Source: Dactylellina haptotyla
Lineage: Eukaryota; Ascomycota; Orbiliomycetes; Orbiliales; Orbiliaceae
DNA length: 64,000 bases
NCBI GenBank assembly: GCA_031310005.1
Contig: CM062385.1
Coordinates: forward strand, 2,604,001 to 2,668,000
Direction of reading: 5' to 3'
Every line of letters begins with the position of its first letter. The first letter of the stretch is position 1. The notes under the pieces were generated by a model that worked only from the letters and a program-made list of their open reading frames with translations, searched no databases and was not told the DNA's origin. This document shows positions 22,387-33,173 of this stretch, piece after piece. The translations under genes were made by a program, and so were the position numbers.

Positions 22387-25300
22387 ATGGCTTCGGAACG
22401 TCCTCGCACCCGTGGTGGAGGCCCTGGGCGTCCGAGAACCGCAGGCTCTGTAGCAAGCGGTCCATCATCACAACAAGTCATCTGCGCAATCACCGAGTCC
22501 CGCGGAGTCGTTGCTCAGGTTGGCTTAGCCTTCATCAATATCTCGACAGCGGAATGTATCCTTAGTGAGATCTGCGATTCTCAGACGTATGTTAGAACAC
22601 TGCACAAGCTGGCAGTACTTGACCCTTTGGAGGTATGCCCCTAGTACGCGTGCACTGACACAAAATTTTGTCTAATCAAGTCTTTAGATTCTAATCCCAG
22701 AAAATCTGATACAAAACCGAAGTTCCAAGTTACCTGGTATTATTGAAGAGAACCTCCCTGGTGCCCGAGTTGCAAGCCTCCCACGCAAATATTATAATGA
22801 GAGAGTAGGGAGTGATTTCATCTCAAGGCTATCATTTAAGTCAGAAACAGAAGCTGTCCAGGTCGCTTTATCAGGAAAAAACCTCGCCATCTCTGCAGCA
22901 GCGGCTGTTATCAAGCATATCGAGATACAGTATAACGTTGGCTTTGTTAGCCATTCCTTACGGATAAAATATGAAAGCAGTGAAGGTTTGTTTCCCGGGA
23001 AGAGAGTGGTGCAGAAAAACACTCACATAGTATAGGCTCTATGGTCATCGACTCCAGTACTGTCAAGAACTTAGAGCTTGTTAAAAACCTACGCAACCCA
23101 AAATGCAAGGATAACCTCTTGGGTTTGTTGGATAATACAGTCACTGCTATGGGATATAGACTATTGAGGTCAAGTATCCTTCAGCCTTTGACAGACATAA
23201 GCATCCTTGAAGATCGGCTGGATGCAGTTGAGGAGTTGGCTACGAATGGAGAGATGTTCGTTGGAACTAAAAAAGGTTAGTGCTCTGTACTAACTAATTT
23301 TGATACGGGAAAGTACAGTATGGAGAGACTGGAGCTAAACAGACTTATAGCTCTACAAGCATTTGGCGACATGGATAGACTCTTAACCTCTGTGTGTTGT
23401 CTCTTTCACATTGCCCAAGGTTATCAGTCTAATATCTGCCTCAGCTTATAACCGTACCCGCAAGCTCGTCGCTAAAGTTTTCGGAGAGGTCTATTAACGA
23501 TGTAATCCTGCTAAAGAAAGAGCTGGCAAGTATTATACCCATTCATGAAGCGCTTGTTGGGTGCGAAAGCAAGCTACTCTTGGCTGTTCGGAGTGTAAGT
23601 TATTCAGCCGAAAGGGATTCAGAAGGCTCTTCTCTTGCTAAGCATATTGAACAATATAGTTGTGCAACTTTGAGAAAGTTCAAGCAGTCCAAGACCTTAT
23701 TGATGAAGCAATTTCGGCCGATGCCGTCTGGGCAAATACGCCAGTAGACTTGCGGCATCAACGGTAAGCGGCATACTCAAAAAACGTATGAAGTCTTTGT
23801 TAACTAAAGGAAAAAATAGTTGCTATGCTGTCAAGGTAGTGCTTTCTTTATCCACACATGGGTCAGGACCAAACACTGATTTTTATTTCACATAGAGCGG
23901 AGTCAACGGTCTCCTTGATGTTGCTCGCCAAACTTATAAGGAAGCAACTGAGGACCTACATATCTTGTTCCAGACTACGGCTAGTGAGTTAAGACGTCTT
24001 CTCTTGGGAGTATTATCATATGGTAGCTCATAGCCGCGATAGGAGAGCATAACTTGCCATCTCTGGAGATCAAATATGATTCGCAGAGGGGATATTACCT
24101 TCGAATCCCAACAGCAGATATTGAGGATTCATCACTTCCTCAAGTTTTCGTCAATTCAATGAAGAAAAAGAAATTCACAGAATGCACGACTCTCGACATT
24201 ATGAAGCAGAATTCAAGAGTAACTTCCACCACTCTTATCACAAGCATGGTGCATTCTGATATTGAGAAAATAGATTGGAGACGCTATGACAGAGGTTCTA
24301 TTGATGAGTATGAGAAATCCTTTGGCCGTTGCAACAGTATGGGGTGGTTGACTGCGAGTAGGTGACCGCACTATACAAGATCTTATCGACCAGATCAGAG
24401 GCGAAATGTCGGCTTTATATAAAGTCTGCGAGGGTGTCGCTATGCTTGACATGGTATATTTGCGCTGAACCGCTGGGCCTTACAATTGTTTCTAACCAAA
24501 AATATCCATATTGATGTAGATTAGCTCCTTTGCTACTCTCGCCACTTTATATGAATATGGTATGTACTTGGACACCCTTAAGATGGTGTTGCACATAGCC
24601 TGAAGAATTATAGTTCGCCCAGAGTTCAAAGATGTACTCGCGATCAAGGACGGTCGCCACCCTATCCACGAGAAAATTCACAAGGAAAAGCTGATCCCAA
24701 ACGATGTCTACGCATCTCAGCAAACTCGCTTTCAGATCGTTTCAGGTTGTAACATGAGTGGCAAAAGCACCTACATCCGCCAAATAGCGCTCATGGCGAT
24801 AATGGCACAAGTTGGCTCGTTGTATGTTTCAACTTACTCGTTAAATTTAGAAAATATAGGTGTTGATAATCAGATAATAGTGTGCCGGCTTCTTATGCTG
24901 CATTCCCGATCACTACCCACCTTTTCGCTCGAGTATCAATGGAGGATGGCATCGAAGCTAATGTTTCGACTTTTGCTGCGGAAATGCGCGAGACGGCGTT
25001 TATTCTTAAGAATGCAACAGAGGGGGGTATGATAATTATGGACGAACTGGGAAGAGGAACGTGTACCAGAGACGGTTTAGCCATCGCAATTGCGGTTTGC
25101 GAGGCGCTAATTCAGAAAAGAGTGAGACCATAAAGCTCTATGTTATATTTACTTTCGTTGATAACGTGGATAGGCCCTAGTTTGGTTTGCTACGCATTTT
25201 CGAGAGTTGGGTACGGTTCTATCCCAAAAGCCTGGTGTTATTACGCTTCACATGCAAGTCGAGGTAAGTTTACGGGACTCTCTGTGTAGGCAGATCTTCG

Positions 25301-26030
25301 TTTACAGGATTATTAGATGCAGGAAACCCAAAATGTCACGTCGATGATCTATAAAATCGCGAACGGACCTGCAACGGAAAAACATTATGGTATAAATTTA
25401 GCACGTATTGTTGGGCTCCCTTCCGAGATCATCGCTCGGGCATCTGAGGTTTCCGCCACAATCGCAGAGAATGCGGAAAGACAGAAAATTTCATCGAAAG
25501 GTTACGTTAAATCCCAGAGGAGAAAGTTGGTTCTGAAACTCATTGAACACTTGGAGCAAGCGAGGAGCAGTTCGATGACCGATATTGCGTTAAGAAAGTG
25601 GTTGTGCAGGTTGCAGAATGACTTTGTCGAAAAGATGAGCGAGTTGAAAGATATGGCAAGCAAGGAGGAAGATGATGATTCTGAAAATAGCAGTAGCGAG
25701 GCTATGACTTCTACTACAACTATGCAAGGCACTACGAGCAATGAAGAAACTACGATCAGAAACCAGACGAGCGATATTGAAATGTCAAGGTACAGCACTC
25801 CAATATTGATACCGGACGACGACGACGAAGATGAAAGTGAAAGGGAAGCTGTGCGGACGGGGGCATATAGCAACTGGAGCGGGCTTACGCAATCGAATTT
25901 ATTGACCCTTGGAGACCCCAACTCTGAGAACAGTTTTCCAGATCAGGTATTGGATACATCAAATCCTTATCCTTCTTCAATGAGTTTAGACGATATCGAA
26001 GAACTATCAGATGTGGAGGATCAGATATAA
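22387..26030 (+). CDS. MSH4: Meiotic MutS homologue MSH4
   Basis: I resolved 16 exons: 22387-22632, 22688-22985, 23036-23275, 23351-23391, 23445-23594, 23660-23763, 23820-23835, 23896-23983, 24034-24218, 24274-24307, 24362-24453, 24520-24559, 24614-24818, 24881-25121, 25174-25263 and 25317-26030. They join in frame to 927 aa. MSH4 with MSH5 forms the MutSgamma clamp that stabilises crossover intermediates; it has no mismatch-binding domain I, as here. Matches include D-T-V-T-A-M-G-Y-R-L-L-R-type lever residues, L-D-V-A-R-Q-T-Y, D-R-T-I-Q-D-L-I, Walker A G-C-N-M-S-G-K-S-T (556-564), Walker B I-I-M-D-E-L-G-R-G-T and F-A-T-H-F-R-E-L. Walker A has Cys where Pro is usual. Exons of 16 and 34 nt are notable. 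After about residue 780 comes an acidic Ser/Thr-rich tail with a SUMO-interaction-like motif. Confidence 0.93.
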
Positions 26031-27116
26031 GCAGATGCTGATCCTGAAGACTTTTATCTCATGTCCGGCCTGAAGTTGGGGACAGCAGTTTTCGAATTCT
26101 CAAACTCATAATATTCTTATAGCTCAGCGATGCCAGTAGTAGCAAACTCGATTGATAAATGATGAAGAACATGAAGAATACTATGATACAGCTATTTCGT
26201 TATCAGTAAGGATTCGTGGGCCGGGTGCGCTCTGCAGAGACATGTCAAACGTACTTGAGCAGTTTAAATAGCCAATAAAAACCGAAATTAAGCCAAAAGA
26301 AAATATCAAAAGAAGAGAAAATCATAGCATCGTGAACATTGGGATCAGGAATGTATTGCAGGAATATGTGCCATCAAAAAAGAAATTACATTAAAAGTCC
26401 AAAAAATACAAATTCGATATGATGGGGAAACAGATTGCCAAACTAGATGCTTCAATCGAAAACGCTGTTTAGAAAGAAAGACAAATGTGGTCGTATCATG
26501 GATGGGAGGCAAGGACCAGACTTTTGATATATCCTTAGATGGGGTGGTAAGAGGAGCTTCTCTACACCCTCGTTACTCTAACCCAAATCTCCAATCAATT
26601 ATGTATAAAAAAACTGACGCCCAAAGCAGATAACATGCGAGATAGAAAAAAAGAAAATGAGAGGGCAAAAAGCAAAACGCTGTAAGCTAAAAGGGAAAGA
26701 TAACCGCCCGGTATGAGATTTTTGCTAGTAGACAAATTATCCTTTTTGTCCGCCTCTTTCTACGTACTACGCGAACTGAATACCGCATTCGTAGAAAAAT
26801 TCCGTGCAATAAAGCCGAGACGAAGCCTGATCGGGCTCGCGTGAGAAGCGTTTTATAATATTCTCGACCGAGATGCTAGGTCTCCTAACTGCCCCTTCGT
26901 ATTTTCGCCTCTGTGCTTTAGCCGAAGCGCCAGAAACCTGATTAGGCTAATCATTGTAGGGAGCGAAGAGCAAAAAAGAAGTAAATATAAAAAAAAGTTG
27001 CTGCACAAAGAATCTAATTGGGTCCGCGACAGCATTCCTGATTCCGGACTTATGGAATAATATGCTGCATGGTTGCGGCCTCCGGTTGTGGGGTATCCTT
27101 TTTTTCTGTTTTGAAA
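26031..27116. other. Convergent 3' intergenic region MSH4 / velB
   Basis: About 1.1 kb, with an A-rich middle (26270-26700), between the stops of MSH4 and velB. It probably holds both 3' UTRs. No gene or stable repeat seen. Confidence 0.55.
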
Positions 27117-28442
27117 TTAATAGTCGTCATCGTCATCCTGACCACGAGAAAGGGCTTTCGGTCCGTCCTTTCGAATTGGAATCTTCATGCCTTGAGTTGC
27201 AAAGCACTTGCTGAGTTCGGTACTTTCGATGACACCAGGGAACTTCTTGGCGGAAAAGACCTGGAAAGGAGCCGAGAATACGGACGCGAGGATCGGCACT
27301 GGGGCACCGCTGGTGTTGAGACGACCGTTGATGCCAACATTTACAAAGTTCATTTTGAGTCTAGTGGTAAGGTTGTTAGTATGACGAAAACCGGGTCGAG
27401 ATAAAGAAACGGTTATACCTGAAAGTCCCCTCGGTCCTAACGGAAAGGTCCTGCAGCACGAACCAGATACCGATCTTATTGTCCGGATCCGTTAACCGAA
27501 ATGCGCTGGCAGTCAAGCTGCCGATGAGGTTTCGCGTAAACATTCCCGATGGGGGAGGTTGCTGAGATTGTGAGGGTGGCATGTTCGGGCCTTGTGGTGG
27601 CATCTGTGAAGATGGAGGTGGAATTGGGTATCCATTGGAAGGTGGATAACCTCCTTGGGGAGGATAAGGATAATGTTGAGAGGGCATCGGAGGAGGGTGC
27701 TGGCTATACGGAGAGTAAACTTGGGGAGAATACGATTGTGGCGGCGGATACATTCCCTGTGGCGAGTATCCCGATTGTTGCGAAGGCGCGAGCGGGTGCG
27801 GGGGAGGTGTTGGTGGTGGCGGTGGGTAAGAGGAAGAAACAGCGGCCGATATCGACGGAGAGGTAGCTGAGTGCCGGACCAGATTGACTTCTCTCGTGCC
27901 GTCTGCGGACCAAAGGTCGACAGTGAGGACGAAGTGGTTCATATCAATTTCACTGAGCGCGCGACTCGTGTATCAGCGACCCGGATTCTTGGCATCAGGT
28001 GCAAAAGCCGAAGGTTGAACACTCACTTGATATCGATTTCTTTACCCGTCTCCGAATCCAAGACGATCAGGCGGGCGCATGGCGGAGGAGTGATTGGACG
28101 TCGATCCTGTATACTTTGTTAACATGGTGGCCACGAGAATGGGGACTTGAAGAAATCGCCTACTTTGTCACCGAACCCACACATCCGTGCCCTCACAGGC
28201 TGCTGGCCCACTACAAGCTTGTAAGTCCGTCCCTCGCTCCGAGAGCTGAACCCCTCTGACATTTGGCCGGGACCCGGCAGCTGGGGTGGAGGTTGCAATG
28301 GAGAGGGCCCCATCTGGCTGTTGCTTTGGCTGCTGGAGGGGATATGGTGGGCCGGTGGCAGCGATACACTCCCGTTCGAATGCATAGGTGCGGTGGAAGC
28401 GTAAGGGTGGTACTGGTGGTCTCGAGAACTTGTGCTATACAT
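27117..28442 (-). CDS. velB: Velvet-domain regulator VelB
   Basis: Four exons (28442-28164, 28106-28027, 27952-27419, 27360-27117) give 378 aa. The velvet domain is complete. It opens with [20 protein letters not shown], continues with [15 protein letters not shown], then [15 protein letters not shown] and S-A-T-S-P-S-I-S. After a long Pro/Tyr/Gln-rich insert it resumes at [13 protein letters not shown] and [13 protein letters not shown]. It ends with [13 protein letters not shown] and [10 protein letters not shown], then an acidic tail. The insert splitting the domain is typical of VelB and separates it from VeA, VosA and VelC. VelB pairs with VeA or VosA to control development, light response and secondary metabolism in the nucleus. 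About 4.7 kb upstream appears gene-free, so a long leader or distal control is possible. Confidence 0.96.
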
Positions 28443-31400
28443 TTTGGCGGTCGTTGATTATTTTATATGATTGACGCTAGCCTTTCAGGAAAGAGGACAC
28501 CCCTGGTTCGTTAAGGTCCAGGGTGCACACGTCGCTTTTTTCTGCTATTCCCTTTTGTAAGCAGTGAAATTGGCGAGAGAATGTGGTAGGAAGGACCCGT
28601 TTCGACGGAAATGCGAGCGAGCGAAATGTCAGAGCTTCGGCTTCTTGCAGCAGGTTTCTGTACACCACGGAGAATTCTGACAGGCGGGATTTTCTCAAGC
28701 GTGCTTCTTATGAAAATTTTGGCCCGATTGCTCCGCAAGCTAGTCGAATGGCAAGGATAGGGCCTGGTTGCGAAATTGACGACCGTTGATGATCGTGGAA
28801 AATCACAAATAAGTCTCGAAAGGTAGCTCAGAATAATAATTCACCTTGTTTGCTGGTTCTAATATTCCTTGGAACGATATCTCGAAGCGAATAGGGAAGG
28901 TGGCTGGCGGGAGTTTAGGTTCTCGATGCGAGTTTCAGAGTCGTACAGCAAGCAGGAAGGAGTCTGGCTGTCAATAGCAAGGTATCCGCTGGAAAGCCAC
29001 GATCGAAGATTCACCTCCGCCGCGAGACGGTCCTTGCGTGCGAGGTATAATGTAATATGATAAAATTCGAGAATTAAAGAGATCTGTGCCACATGAAAGG
29101 AGGTCCTTGCTTATAAGCCGCTAATTTGGTCCCTTTGTTGTGCCTTCTCGCTACGCTATCGAGTTTCAGTGTGGATCGATGCTGTGCTGGAGGTACCTCA
29201 GACGTGAAGTTCTAATTGGAAGGCACTTCGAATCCTATCTGCCCGCGATCCACACAAGAGGGTCGGTTTGATCTCTGGTTTCCGTGTTCTTCGGGAGGGA
29301 TGAACAATCGTCACAAGTTACACTAGAGCCAAAGCGGGGATTTGGTCCTGAATGTTGCACTCTGTTCTGAAGTTAATGCTCTGGGTATGTGCGACAACAA
29401 TGCCACGAGTTCAGGTCCCCAGGTTTGCGAGCCGCCAGGTTGCTCCGTAGAATTGCAGCTATGCCCGCTAAGTATCCTAAATACGCCTATCGACAGGGCA
29501 ATATGGACGTGACCGCTGTCGTTCCGGATGCGCCTCGTAAAAAAATAAAGTAGATGTCGAGGGGATAGAGGGAGAAAAACGAAGGAACGGATGCGAGTTT
29601 GTGCTTTTAGGTCGGTTTTCTGGAAAAGACGGGTAATAGGGAAAAACACCCTTAGATGCAGAATAAAATCTCGGTGGGCCGTCCGCATGCAAAGATATTA
29701 AGACGAGTGAGACCTTGGTGGTCGCCACACCCGAACAATAAAAACCTGTCCCGCAGGCCAGGTCTTTTTAGACTTTTGAGTATCCTTACTGTCGGAATCC
29801 AGGAGCTTGGCCGGGGACATGGTTCTGGGAGCAAAGAATGAGGGCGGGCTCATCAGTTTGCCACACACACTCGCACAATACAAGCAGAACAGCTCGCTTC
29901 CTTCTCCAAACGAGGAGCTATTGTTGGCAACCCTAGGTTCTCCAAAGAAAAATGAAGATATTGCAGGGCGAAAAAAAAAGTCGCGCGTGGTTTGGAGGTA
30001 TGTTGGTGGCGTCAATTTGCATGCTTTTCCTGCTTGGATAGGAACAAACACTGAACTTCTCTGCAATCGGCCACGAAAAGGCTCTGCTTCTTAGCCGAAA
30101 ACATGGCTTTTTCGTCGACGCATGTGCTGCTGCTTCACATAAATTGCATCGTCCAGATGCAGCCCCTGTTAGTTGGGTTCGAGTGGTGCGTTGGCTAGCG
30201 TAGAGGTACCGGGCACTGTATCAGCACGGCTGCCTGGGTTCTGGTAGCATCTACTTTTGGCTATAGATTGATAGAATTTCGCGCAGGCATTGCTCCTTAC
30301 ATGCTTCACAGGGCCCCGGCGCTACCGCTGAGATGTGACTGAGTAGCGGAAGTTGCATGACTAGAATCACCACCGGCCAATTGGGCGAGACTCACTTCGG
30401 GAGGAAGCCAGTCCGACAAGACCGCGTAGAGGCTCGAGTGTTTTTACAGTATTGTTTCAAACACCCGAGCGAGCTCGCATTGTCACATCATCCAGCTGGA
30501 AGCTAAACTGCGGCTGTCATGCGCTTATTGTTTTTCGATGTCGAGCAAATATAAGATGTCCAGGGTCTGCTCATCGGATCGTGGGTTCCCGTGTATCCGT
30601 TCTAGCCGTCCGCCATTTATGATGGCTTCGCAGCGTCATATCATCGCTGATAATTCCATCAGCTCGAATCCGTCGAAATCCATCCCAATCGAGATAAATT
30701 CTGTCTGCCCCGCCAAACTGCCAATATGCGTTGGCCGCCGCATCAAAGATCGCTGACAAGGGATCCCCAGTCTCCCGAATGCGAGAGAGGAAAGACAACT
30801 GGCTGCGAGGTGGAGCCGCCATGAGCAAAGGCGGCGGAACGAGCAATAGCACATGGAGGATATGCTTACCGGCCAATCACCTCATAGTTGTCTGCAGTGC
30901 CATATGCCGCAGGATGGAGAAAATGCACAATCCGCCACACTTTCAGATGCATATCGACTCGAAATTCTTCGTTGTTGTTGTTGTAGGTGGTGCTGTTGAG
31001 CCCAATTGAGCATGCGCGTGGTCGTTACGTTAAACATCAACCGGCCTTGGTGATGCGGGACATCAGAACCTCACCGCTGCAAATCTGCAGGTGGGCCGCG
31101 GGCGGGTGACGTGGATGCACTGAGATCCGGGGAAGCTGTCAGCCATATTTCTTGAACTGCTGATTGCTGGTTACCGTTTCATCAGCTATCGGCCAGTCTG
31201 TCGACTACCACTTTCTTGTCTGGTAATCACCTTCCCCTATTCGCCTGATATCACCGACGCTACCAGGGCTAATCACGGGCGAGTTCATGTGTCTACCTGA
31301 TCCTGTTCGCCAAATGTTACTATTCAAAACAAGCAATTGCTGCCCGGCTCCAGACCGCAATCAGGTACAGATAGCAGCTCTACAGGGAGAGAGCTCCATC

Positions 31401-32425
31401 AAGGTTGTAAAGTGCCTCAACTTTGTGCTTCGCTTTAGACTCTTAACCGTTCCAACGGGACTCGACTCCGTCGGCTGTGGCTGTCCGTGTAACGGCCGCC
31501 CTTATGCACAATCATGTACATGTCCATGTACCACCAATATACACGCGGCACACCGCGAGTGTTTATGCATATACGCCTCGGAGCCTCCAAGTCCGAGAGA
31601 GGCAAAATCCAGAAATATTTCGACGCTTTGCTGTCCAGTGTTTTAGAATGTCCAGAAAACCCCACAAATGCCATCCAAAAATAGCCTAATGAAATCTGCA
31701 CACGTTTAGATTCATTCTAGAATGCATCTCGAAGATCTTGATTCGATGGGGTTTCGCAAGGGTTCACCCCAGTCGACAAATCTAAACACGCAATGCGAAC
31801 GACATGACCGACATGGGTGGTGACTTTATCCTACGGATACACGACCAAAAAACCACGTTTTTTCGTCTCGAAAGTGCTGGTAACTGGGATTTTTTCCTTT
31901 TCCATCTATATTCTACGTAGTTGATTTTCCGAGTGCGTTTTAATCCCGCATCCTTTTCGAGCTGGTGTAAAAGTCGAAACTGGGTTATCGGGATGCATTT
32001 CAATCAGCCGGAATATCGGGACTGCTGTTTTTCCAGAGAAATTCCGCGCATGCCCACTTACTCCGAAGGAGCGAGTCATACAGGTAGCTTCGGGACTAGT
32101 AGTCATTATTGCTAACGTAAAGTTAAGCCGAAGTAGTGAACTCAGCAGTAGTGACTAAGTTGTTGTATTTATCCCTATTATAATCAACCCAAAGTCTCAA
32201 GATTGATTCTTATTAAATTAGATATACTCTTAAACAGAAATTAGTTAACAATGATAATGCTAATATTATTGTCATTAATAATGCCATTTAGAAAAAATCA
32301 TACAATTCAGTGGGTAGCTTTCCCGCTAGTAAAATCTTAAATTAGAATAGATAACATCCCAGTAGATAGAAATAGATATAGGATATAATATAGACAAACT
32401 CTCTAATTGACGAATATTTACCCTC
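28443..32425. promoter_or_regulatory. Long gene-poor region upstream of velB
   Basis: About 4 kb with only short, overlapping ORFs that lack family motifs. It presumably contains the velB promoter and leader. A 12-bp imperfect inverted repeat sits near 30432-30470, and a strongly AT-rich block spans about 32120-32420. No RNA gene recognised. Confidence 0.45.
30432..30470. repeat. Imperfect inverted repeat (possible hairpin)
   Basis: The arm GCTCGAGTGTTT (30432-30443) pairs with AAACACCCGAGC (30459-30470), with a single mismatch in 12 positions and a 15-nt spacer. It lies in the non-coding region upstream of velB. It may be a palindromic protein-binding site or chance. Confidence 0.5.
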
Positions 32426-32959
32426 TTAAGATCTTTGACTTTCTCCATTAGGGTTCGATGGCTTACTTCTAATTCCTTTGGGTATAGGATAAATTGTCTT
32501 TGAAAGAATTCTGGTAATGGCTTCGGGTAGTGACATATCGGTGGGGCAAAGTCTCCGCAATGATGTGGAAGACGTTGAAACGGGCAGTATGAAGCACTTT
32601 CGGCGTGAGTCTGCGGTCAACATATAAGAGGCGAGAATATGAAACAAACTTAATATAGAACCGTATGCAAATATCGATGTCGTTAAAGTTACAAAACTGC
32701 ATATCCAGCCGATGCTAGCTTGCAAACATAATATGTAGGAATATATATACATATGGTTTGAGCCACTTTCCAACAATCTTGGGGCCATATCTGTCTCGTC
32801 AACCAGACGCAGTGCACGAAGGGTCCTAATATGTCGTAGATGTTGTTTCTGTAGATATATTTCTTTTAATGTAATCGAGCTTGGTGTAACCACATGTATG
32901 GGGGCAATCCCACAAGGTATAAAGTAGAGACCTTGGAATTTTACAGGTTTCAGGTCCAT
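32426..32959 (-). CDS. Doubtful ORF or degenerate gene, 177 codons
   Basis: An uninterrupted ATG-to-stop frame of 177 codons, divergent from the second peptidase gene, whose start is 215 bp away. The DNA is AT-rich, so a run this long without a stop is somewhat unusual. The N-terminal half includes E-T-D-M-A-P-R-L-L-E-S-G-S-N, which faintly recalls an ankyrin-type helix pair, but there is no full repeat. An overlapping frame (32469-32702) is equally protein-like, and an internal GTATAT...AG stretch could be an intron, so the true structure is unclear. It may be a lineage-specific gene, a decayed gene or noise. No function assigned. Confidence 0.25.
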   Translation of the reverse strand: MDLKPVKFQGLYFIPCGIAPIHVVTPSSITLKEIYLQKQHLRHIRTLRALRLVDETDMAPRLLESGSNHMYIYSYILCLQASIGWICSFVTLTTSIFAYGSILSLFHILASYMLTADSRRKCFILPVSTSSTSLRRLCPTDMSLPEAITRILSKTIYPIPKGIRSKPSNPNGESQRS

Positions 32960-33173
32960 AGTCTATTTCACCCCCACATCGTAAAATAACTGTCGACGCT
33001 ACCGAGTTAACGAAGGCTGGTCTTTCGGTTGTTGAATTTACTTGTTCCTACATACATATGCCTTTCGCCGCCAATCTCTTTTCGAATTTGAGAGAGAATA
33101 GACGTATATTCTAGATATTTACTCTAAGGTACCCCACAGAGAATTACTTCTACATGCTTTGTAAATAAACAAA

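Noticed and set aside
23392-23444. A 25-nt intron (23420-23444) in MSH4
   Set aside because: Too short and shifts the frame; an intron from 23392 to 23444 keeps phase 0 and matches homologues.
24219-24361. Reading MSH4 straight through 24219-24361 as coding
   Set aside because: The frame is open but gives sequence unlike any MSH4. Two introns around a 34-nt exon restore the conserved M-T-E-V-L-L-M-S-D-R-T-I-Q block in frame.
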